Below the pieces are notes generated by a model. It saw only the letters and a list, made by a program, of their open reading frames with translations, made no database searches and had not been told where the DNA came from. A DNA stretch of 64,000 bases from Chrysemys picta bellii (lineage: Eukaryota; Chordata; Testudines; Emydidae), in the NCBI RefSeq assembly GCF_011386835.1, contig NC_088792.1, positions 60,702,081 through 60,766,080 on the forward strand, in the 5' to 3' direction. The first letter of the stretch is position 1. Every line of letters begins with the position of its first letter. This document shows positions 56,542 through 64,000 of the stretch, piece after piece. Made by a program: the position numbers and the translations under genes.

Positions 56542-56799
56542 CATTAATGTTACAAACTAATCTATTTGTATAAATACACACACAACCCACAGCTAAGTAA
56601 TATTAAAGATGCACCTCATTCCTGAGATGTCTGCAGGTTCAATACACAGGCATGTAGTAAAAAACAGACGAGACATTTATTTTTTCCTTGTGTCACAGCT
56701 CTAGTGTTACTTAATCCTATTGGTAAAATCCTTTGGGGCGTGTTGGTTAATTTTAATCTGCTTTTATATTAATGATTACAAGCCTTTCATGGAAATATA

Positions 56800-56990
56800 T
56801 ACACCTCTACCCCGATATAATGTGACCCGATATAACACAAATTCGAATATAACACGGTAAAGCAGTGCTCTGGGTGGGGGGGCTGCGCACTCCAGCGAAT
56901 CAAAGTAAGTTCGATATAACACGGTTTCACCTATAATGCAGTGAGATTTTTTGGCTGCCGAGGACAGCGTTATATGGGGGTAGAGGTGTA
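56800..56990. mobile_element. TcMar (Tigger/mariner-type) MITE, 191 bp
   Basis: Inverted ends tacacctctacccc(g)atataa and ttatatgggggtagaggtgta, ending in TA on both sides as expected for a TA target duplication. The gatataacac motif recurs inside. It lies 259 bases past the stop codon, so it would be in the 3' UTR. Confidence 0.85.
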
Positions 56991-58005
56991 TTGACAAAAT
57001 AGATCACAAACTGTTTTCTTATAAATTATTGTTAAAACCTGTATTATTGACCTCACAGAACTTACTGGTTCTTTTGAAACCACTAAGGCTATTTCAAAAA
57101 GACTTAAAAATAATTATTATTCACCCAATGACCATGATGGCTCTTTTTGGAGCTGATTAATGTTAACCATGTAAATAGCTATTTAACAAAAAACTGTGTG
57201 TGAGGGTTTTACCATATGAAGTTAGATTTAAACATTTTTTTTCAGATTTTTAAATGGCATTTTATACATATTGATTGATCCATGTATAGTCACAGTTGTT
57301 TACACAACTCTGTTATAATATTTTATTATCAGAGTGTTTTTCCATTAAGATAGTCAATCATCATGCTTAAACAACAGTTGAGGAACCTATGTCATCTACT
57401 TATTAGAGAGACAGACAGACAGACTCGGGCAGCCCTGTTTTGGGTTTGCTTCTGGCAAACTCACCTTTTGGTTTGCCAAAGACAAAATCAAAACCACCTT
57501 TGGTTTTTGTTTAGTATTTACATCCTACCCGAGCTTGGAATATTTCACACTTTCAGATGCCTCTGCTTACTTGTGACAGACAGAAATTAAAAATAATTAT
57601 GTCTTTTGCCCCTTTTGTTTCCCTGCTTCTAGGTCTGAGGGAAACAAAATATTAAAAAAAACACATAAAACTTTGCTCTCAACCTCGCCAAAATACATGT
57701 GGTCACTCTTCCCCATTCATTCTCATCCCCACTCAGCTTTTCTCAGCAGCTACCACGAAGGGCTACTCCCACTATGGGCCATTGATCCTCTATAGACACA
57801 TTGGGAAGGGCTGGTCAGTTTCTGCTACCACCACCGTGACGTGTGCAGGAAAGTGACTTTTAACTTCTGTTTATAGAGAAATCAATGGCTGTTCTCACAG
57901 TATTTCCCCATTATCCAAACTGGAATCAAAGATGTCCCTTTGTCTGGTTTTGTTTTTACACTGGAACCAATTGTTAAGTCTGTTTACGGTAAAGGTGAAG
58001 CCTAT

Positions 58006-58011
58006 AATAAA
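58006..58011 (+). terminator. candidate poly(A) signal, proximal
   Basis: AATAAA about 1.46 kb past the stop codon. No GT-rich downstream element was clear, so use is uncertain. Confidence 0.3.
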
Positions 58012-58507
58012 GAATGTAGAAAATCATTCAAAGATTACACAGAGAGGATGGCCAAACTTAGTTTATTTTAAGGCCACGTAATGTATGAACTATAGAACAT
58101 CTGTAGCTAGTTAATGGGATCTCATAGTCACATCAACACAGATAATGTAGAGTAGAGGCCAAAAAGCTTCACTGCTCAATCTGTTTCCAATGTGATAACT
58201 TTGAACTTGTTTTAATAGAGCTGGGCAAAACATTTGAGGAGACATGCACAATTAGACATTAAAGCTTTAGAAAAGGACTTTGCTTCAGTCAACCGACAGT
58301 ACATATGAGCTGCCACAACTATTAGACATGTGGTCCTATCATTTTGCCATCTTAGAGAAAGGTGTCAGCATTACATATGACGTACAGGAAGATGATTATA
58401 CCTACATCATTCTTGGCATGTTGTCAACGTTGTTCATCAGTGCATTCTTCTGTAGCAATAGCCAGCCAAATTCAATCAAGTCTGTATTGCTGGAAAAATC
58501 GTTTTGA

Positions 58508-58513
58508 AATAAA
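58508..58513 (+). terminator. candidate poly(A) signal, distal
   Basis: AATAAA about 1.97 kb past the stop. A TG-rich stretch follows within about 50 to 120 bases, so it is a slightly better candidate than the one at 58006. Confidence 0.35.
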
Positions 58514-59624
58514 AAGCCTGGAGGTGTCAAGTATCAGATCATTCTTTAAAATATTGTGGGATTAGAAGTTGCTGGGGCCAGAACAACCAGCTCTTGCTAG
58601 TTAGTGTATTTTAGTCTATGCTTGGAGTGTGCGTTCAACGATGCTGATCTTCTGTGTGGAGAAAGGACACGGCTCTGTGGCTGCACCTCACTTATTAAAA
58701 AATGAATCTGGAAAACCTACCACTGTATACATCTGGCTTCTTCACTTGTATTTCAAAGGAGGAAATTTAACAGGAAAATGGCAAATATGATGAAGGTAAT
58801 ATGGGTCGGTTCACTTAGTCTTCCACAATTCTACACCCCACTACTTAAAAGAACCAATATTTATTTATTTTCAGTGTAAATATAATAAAGCACACCAATA
58901 TCAGTCTCCCATTATGATTACAATCCAGAGCAATAAAACACAACACAACAAAAGCAAATCCCAGACAACATAAAACAGCCAGTGACCAAGGAAACAGAAC
59001 AAACTCTTCACTTCTTCAGATTTCCAACAGAAACCCCATACAGTCAAATGCCTGTTCAAGTATGTGGACTGTGCTGCATCAATCTAACCTGATCTCTGTG
59101 GTGCAAGCTTTGATAACAAATGATGGCCAAACACTCCCACTCATGTGAGGGGTCCCATAATCAGCCATATTCTCTGGTAGCTTCTCCCAATCCACCATAA
59201 TCACCCCCCACCAGCCTGGTCTCATTTTTACCCCAGTCTTTTCCCACCACTGAAGGATACCCACTTGTATTTTCCAGTCCAGATCAGCTGGAGGGACAGG
59301 CCCAGACAGCCTGCAAACTGGTCTAGATACTGGCCAGGAGTGAAGAGGCAAATGTGGTATTAAGCCAGCTTTGCAGCTGCTAAATTCTGAAACCGACAGG
59401 CAACAACCTGGTACAAGACATAGGAGCCACGCCGGAGGACCTGTAGGCTAAAATGGCATTTTAACCCCACCCGCTTCTGCCTGTCCACAGCTGCTACACT
59501 GGGCAGCATCTTTGCCACTCTGCAGCACTAGATAGTATCTTGGCCAGTTTGAAGGCTGTCTGGACCTGCACAGCCAGAGGGTTCCCCTACTTAAGAGGAT
59601 TCCTCCGCTGCCCAATGTGGCCAT

Positions 59625-60873
59625 GTAGTGAGACGGTGTGGCTCCCCTCCTGCCCAGAAGAGGGAGCCCCCGTGCAGGCACTGGAGTGGGTGGAGCCACC
59701 GCCGCCTGTTCCCGCCCCCCGGAAGTCAAGGGGCGGGACAGGAAGTATAAAGGCCGGCCGCCAGAGCTCACTCAGCTGCCAGCCACCACAGAGAGCAGAC
59801 GTGCGGCCGGGAGACCTCCGAGACCAGGACCCTAACTGGCCAGAGCTGCCCCGGGCCCACTACGAGGAGGAGCCGCCGGAGCCCGTCCGCTCCCATCGCT
59901 GGGAGGAACCCTTGGAACCCCCACCCTGCTAACCCGGAAGGCGAGACCACACCAGAGCCCCTTCGCCCCTGCTGTTACCCGGAGGAGCCGCCCGAGTGCA
60001 GTTGGCCTGATTTCCCGACGGAGCTACCGGACCTGCCACCAAGCCCTGGCCGAGAGGAGCCCATGCAGCTGGACTGGCCCGAGCCCGGTGCGACGAACGA
60101 GGTAGGCCCTGAGGGGGAACCTGGAAGTAGCCCGGGGATAGCCGACCCCGGTCAGGCTGCAGATGAATGTGAGCCAATGTCAGTGTGTTGCGGTCTGGAT
60201 ACCCCACTGACCAGCAGCGGCAGTAACCGCTGCTAGGGCCCTGGGCTGGAACGCAGTGGAGTGGGTGGGCCTGCCTTCCCCCCTGCCACCCGCCGCTCAC
60301 GGGTGGCAGGCTTCCCCCTCACCCAACGCTCGGCTGTAGGAGCCTAGGCATGCCTTAACTGTTTGCTCGCTCAGCCCCTGCACCAGAGGGCCTGAACTAT
60401 AACTGTGTGTGCCCCACCCTGATCCAGGGCCTGGGCTCCTTACCTGTTTGCTTGCTCAGCCCCTGCACCAAAGGGCCTGAACTATAACTGTGTGTGCCCC
60501 GCCCTGATCCAGGGCCTGGGCTCTTTGACTGTTTGCTTGCTCAGCCCCTGTAACCAAGGGCCTGAGCTATCACTGTGTGTGCCCCGCCCTGATTCAGGGC
60601 CTGGGCTCCCTAACTGGGTGCTTGCTCAGCCCCTGCACCAGAGGGCCTGAGCCCTGAATTAACTGCTGTCTGCTCAGCCCCTGCACCAGAGGGCCTGAGC
60701 CCTGAATTAACTGTTGTCGGCTCAGCCCCTGCACCAGAGGGCCTGAGCCCCGAACTCCCGGTTGTCTGCTCAGCCCCTGCCTGAGGGCCTGAGCCCTGAG
60801 CTAGCTGTCGGCTTTGCTCCGCCCCTGCACCAGAGGGCCGGAGCTTCTGGACTAACGGACTGCTTGTTCCCAC
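59625..60873 (+). mobile_element. LTR-like GC-rich element with internal minisatellite
   Basis: A GC-rich 1.25 kb block. It opens tagtgagacggtgtggctcc (59626), and nearly the same 20 bases recur at 60874, just past the block. A TATA-like ggaagtataaaggccgg lies at 59741-59757. TG...CA-like edges and the promoter signal suggest a long LTR of a Gypsy-type element, but the second copy is cut short, so boundaries and class are tentative. Open frames crossing it are compositional. Confidence 0.45.
60372..60866 (+). repeat. two-register minisatellite (85 bp then 48 bp periods)
   Basis: Units start with cagcccctgcaccagagggc at 60372, 60457, 60542, 60627 (85 bp spacing) and then 60675, 60723, 60771, 60819 (48 bp spacing, the last slightly altered). 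The 48 bp part is the 85 bp unit without its gtgtgccccgccctgat portion. Confidence 0.88.
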
Positions 60874-61112
60874 AGTAGTGAGTCGGTGTGGCTCCCCTCC
60901 TGCCCGGAAGGGTCGAGCCCCGGCAAGGACCTATTACAGGCCAGTTTGCACCAGTGTGGCCATGAGCCTGGCCCACAATGCTGGTTGTCACGAGCATTCT
61001 GGAAAAAGCATCAGCCCACATCTACTCACTGACTCTAATGGCGTCGCAAACCCATTGAAGAAGGGGGAGGGGGCATAAAACATGTATGTCACAATCTATG
61101 TTACGTTAGTGC

Positions 61113-61222
61113 TAGGATGACCAAACAGCAAATGTGAAAAATCAGGACGGGGGTGAGAGGTAATAGAAAAAGACCCAAAAATCGGGACTGTCCCTATAAA
61201 ATAGGGACATCTGGGCACCCTA
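61113..61222 (-). mobile_element. hAT MITE (tagggtgaccaga family), 110 bp, reversed
   Basis: Same family as 24287-24409 in the opposite orientation. Exact 8 bp duplication GTTAGTGC at 61105-61112 and 61223-61230. The gggactgtccctataaaata part is the reverse of the family interior. Confidence 0.9.
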
Positions 61223-62236
61223 GTTAGTGCTTATCTAAGCATGCTAGGTTATTGCTAATGTATGAAGTCCTGAGAGAGAAAAAGTGCACCAAGATTTTGG
61301 AGAGCAGCCACAACATAATTAACCATTCAACTCACCTGTAAATTCAGCATAAATTGCTGTCAAATTTGATGAACTCTTTGGGGTCAGGAATAAAATTTAC
61401 ACTGATATATGCTAATTCAAACTGCAGCCATTGTGAGGAGCATAGTATAAATACTTAGACAAACTGACAGTAGGAGATGCCAATTCTGCTGGTGTTAAGG
61501 AGTTAAATGTCCTTGTATTCTTATTTGCAATAGTGTAGGACAATCCCAAAGGGTGCTGAAGTTCCCCATTCCCCTGATATCCATACTTTTGGTTTACCCG
61601 TCACCAGGTTGTCAGCCAAACAATTTCCAGAGTGGTAGCTGAGTTTAACATTTAGCATCGTTTCTTTCCCAAATGTTTCATCTCCTCTACAATCTATAAA
61701 ACTCCCATTCACTAATCTCAAAGCTGCAGAGGATTGTATAACTCCATAAAGAAGCTACTTCATGATGGCCTTATGGGGATAAGGAAGAATTTCATTGGAA
61801 TCACCATTTGCAACCCTCAGATCCTTAGCAACTTTCTCCCTTTTAAAAACAGATTTGCTATAATTTAGGGAAATGAAAAAATAAGAGTTTATTCAATTCA
61901 GCTGAAATGCTAAATCAGTGTGTCTTTATTTTCCAGGGATGAGCGTTATGAGTCTAATTTAAATTCTGAGCGAGTTGTAATCGACATATATTGTACCAAT
62001 GACTTTACTTATGTGTTTATAATTGTGAATATGTTTGGCTAATGGAGAGCTTTTTGGTCTTATGTCATACCAGTAGTTATGAAAATTCCTGTCACTCAAG
62101 AGCTGGCCTGTTTAAATGTTAATGGGATATGACTTTTCCCAATTAGGGGAACCATGAAAATACTCTGCAGAATTGTTAAGGTCTATTCACCTGACGTTGC
62201 TGGAGGGTGAAGCGAAAGTGCTCTCAAAGACCTTGT

Positions 62237-62741
62237 ACGCTGTGTTGTTGTAACCCTGCTGGTCCCAGGATATTAGGATATGTCTACACAGCAACTAGAC
62301 ACCCTCAGCTGGCCCACGTCAGCCGACTCAGGATCATAGGGCTCAGGCTGCGGAGATGTTTCATTGCTGTGTAGACTTCTGGGCTTGGGCTGGAGCTCGG
62401 GCTCTAGGACCCTGTGAGATGGGCAGGTCCCAGAGCTCAGGCTTCAGCACAGTCCACACAGCAATGAAACAGCCCCGAAGCCCATGTCCTGCAAGCCTGA
62501 GTTGGCTGGCGTGGGCCAGCCGAGGGTGTCTAGTTGCTGTGGAGACATAGCGTTAGAGATGCAAGGAGGACGAGAAAATCTCTTATTGGACCAGCTTCTC
62601 TTGGTGAGAGAGAGACATGCTTTCAAGCTTTGACAGGGCTCTTCTTCAGGAGGAAGAAGATCTCTGTGTAACCTCGAAAGCTTGTCCCTTTCACCACCAA
62701 AAAATGGTGCAATAAAAGTGATTATCTCACTCATCTTATCT
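62237..62741. mobile_element. palindromic repeat, family B, split by a Harbinger MITE
   Basis: Flanked by a 16 bp direct repeat CTCTCAAAGACCTTGT at 62221-62236 and 62742-62757. Left part tgttgttgtaaccctgctgg and ggatattag is the reversed family end; the right part resumes at ttagagatgcaag and holds the paired arms around gctcttcttcagg. Confidence 0.75.
62276..62549. mobile_element. Harbinger MITE nested in the palindromic repeat
   Basis: Inverted ends GGATATGTCTACACAGCAAC and, reversed from the right, CGCTATGTCTCCACAGCAAC. TTA flanks both sides, the 3 bp target typical of Harbinger. Removing it restores a continuous family B sequence at ttag. Confidence 0.75.
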
Positions 62742-62757
62742 CTCTCAAAGACCTTGT

Positions 62758-64000
62758 CTGCACTAGGAAAATAGCTACCCTTGTGACAGAAAAATGCCTG
62801 TTCTTGATCTACATTAGAACTTACGCCATGGATAATAGATGCAATGGAGCTGAAAAACAGCTACAAAATACCCTAGTGTATCTACACTCAATACTTTAGT
62901 AAATGTGTTAGAATAACAGGGCTGCTGCACCAGTGCTAAGCTACTACTGTAGCCTGGGATTGGGAACTTTTTTTACCACCTATTCAGAGAAGGTTTTCAT
63001 GGCATTGTGATAAAAATGTCCAAACGCATCTACACTAGCGCTTTCAACGCTGATGCAACCACTAATGCCGCTGCATTGTTAGTGCCAGTTACTATCATAC
63101 AAATACTAATTTTTCTGGTCCCAAAGGAGAAAGGGGTTCAAATGACACATACAGAGATCTGTCAGTGTCTTGCTTCATTCTCCTATACCTAGAGAAAAAA
63201 GGGACACAATGACAGAGCAGAAACTTTTCAAAAGGAAGAGTCTCCGTTTGAAGACAGGCTTTGCTTACACTAGAGAAATTTGTCAGGCTGCTCGCTCTGT
63301 AGCCTCGCACACCTGTAACGTACTTCATGTCCACCCATATAACTACTCCCACGGGACACAGGCACTACAGTTACCATTTCAATTAGACTTATTTCAAGCA
63401 AAGTTAATTGTTGCATGATTACCACTGTGCCAGGCCCTGCCACTTAAATGCCATTGTATGTGGAACTCCATAGGAGCATCAGGCAAGGCATCTGGGAGGT
63501 AGGAGCCACAGCCTCTTCCTTTCTCCTTGACCCCCTTTTTTCCCTCTTAAATCTTCCTTTTCATTTATATTCCACCAGTTGTGTGCGTGTGGCTGGGCTG
63601 GTGCCCCAGTGCTGGGGAGTGGCAAAATCTAGCCAGAAGGGTTTTGAGTCTTCGAGATACAGCGAGAGGTTCAGCTCAGCTTGCTCACACTGTCCCTTTG
63701 CATGCAGTACAGAGGAGGGAAATGAGGAGCAGGAGCAGAACACTTTCTCGTTGCCTTCCTGTCACGTGTCCCTCCCACCCCAGGTGCAGCCTGTCACCAG
63801 TGGATCTGCAGCTTCTGACACATAGTCTAGTACTGATCCTGCAAGATCTAACAGTTCTTCAACCTATGTTAATCTCCCTATTCCCCTAGACTCACTTGTT
63901 AATGGCATTTTTACAATTTCCTGTAGAGACCACATGAAGGTCAAGGGGAGCTTTATGACAAAGGCTGACACACTCTCATGCTTCTAAAAGCTGGAACCGA
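62758..64000. other. distal flank without recognised gene
   Basis: Includes short blocks resembling Harbinger MITE ends (cttgtctgcactagg at 62753, atctacactagcgc at 63027). Open frames in 63448-63889 show no domain and are low-complexity. Confidence 0.4.

Larger units (their letters stand above)
56991..59450. other. 3' flank without recognised gene
   Basis: AT-rich with scattered short open frames, a short AGAC array near 57405-57422 and the two candidate poly(A) signals. An open frame at 59079-59351 (minus) has no domain I recognise. Confidence 0.5.

Noticed and set aside
59079..59351. 90-residue open frame on - downstream of the gene
   Set aside because: No recognised domain, no splice or poly(A) support.
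59540..59932. 130-residue open frame on + in GC-rich DNA
   Set aside because: Pro/Glu/Arg-rich product from base composition within an LTR-like element; no domain and no splice support.
60610..60873. Repetitive 87-residue frame on - (LRPSGAGAE repeats)
   Set aside because: It is the 48 bp minisatellite read in frame, not a gene.

Overview
The window comes from a vertebrate nuclear genome, most likely a turtle or another non-avian sauropsid. The organism is inferred from the repeats, not from any marker gene: CR1 LINEs, an old L2-type LINE, MIR SINEs, Penelope-like elements with a GIY-YIG endonuclease, PIF/Harbinger and hAT DNA transposons with MITEs, a TcMar MITE, and GC-rich LTR-like blocks.

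The + strand from about 550 to 56541 carries one protein-coding gene: a full-length ABC subfamily B exporter that most resembles ABCB1 (P-glycoprotein). I could read 28 coding exons, all flanked by AG/GT and all joining in frame, for 3966 nt including the stop, or 1321 residues. The protein has the order N-terminal tail, TMD1, NBD1, charged linker, TMD2, NBD2. Both nucleotide-binding domains keep the A-loop Tyr, Walker A, Q-loop, LSGGQ signature, Walker B with catalytic Glu, and H-loop His. An in-frame stop upstream of the ATG, a good Kozak context and the lack of any lesion indicate a working gene.

The introns hold most of the mobile DNA. Intron 8 (after coding exon 8) is largely CR1. Intron 9 has a 1.5 kb Penelope-like insertion with near-perfect 543 bp inverted arms. 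Intron 10 has CR1, intron 11 MIR and L2-type fragments. Introns 12 and 13 have dinucleotide arrays. Intron 14 has hAT MITEs, an LTR-like block and MIR. Intron 20 has a hAT MITE and a palindromic repeat. Intron 21 (6.2 kb) has a long inverted repeat, a G-rich minisatellite and Penelope-type tails. Intron 23 is almost filled by a 4.8 kb Harbinger element with two convergent but damaged genes, a transposase and a Myb/SANT-like protein. Intron 24 has a hAT MITE nested in a Harbinger-like MITE.

Downstream of the stop (56542-64000) I see candidate poly(A) signals, a TcMar MITE, a GC-rich LTR-like block with a two-register minisatellite, another hAT MITE, and a palindromic repeat split by a Harbinger MITE. 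No second host gene, RNA gene or CRISPR array could be supported. I do not see a new biological system. The most informative observations are the dated nested insertions with exact target-site duplications, the Penelope-type palindromes, and the unusual acidic-then-polybasic linker of the transporter.
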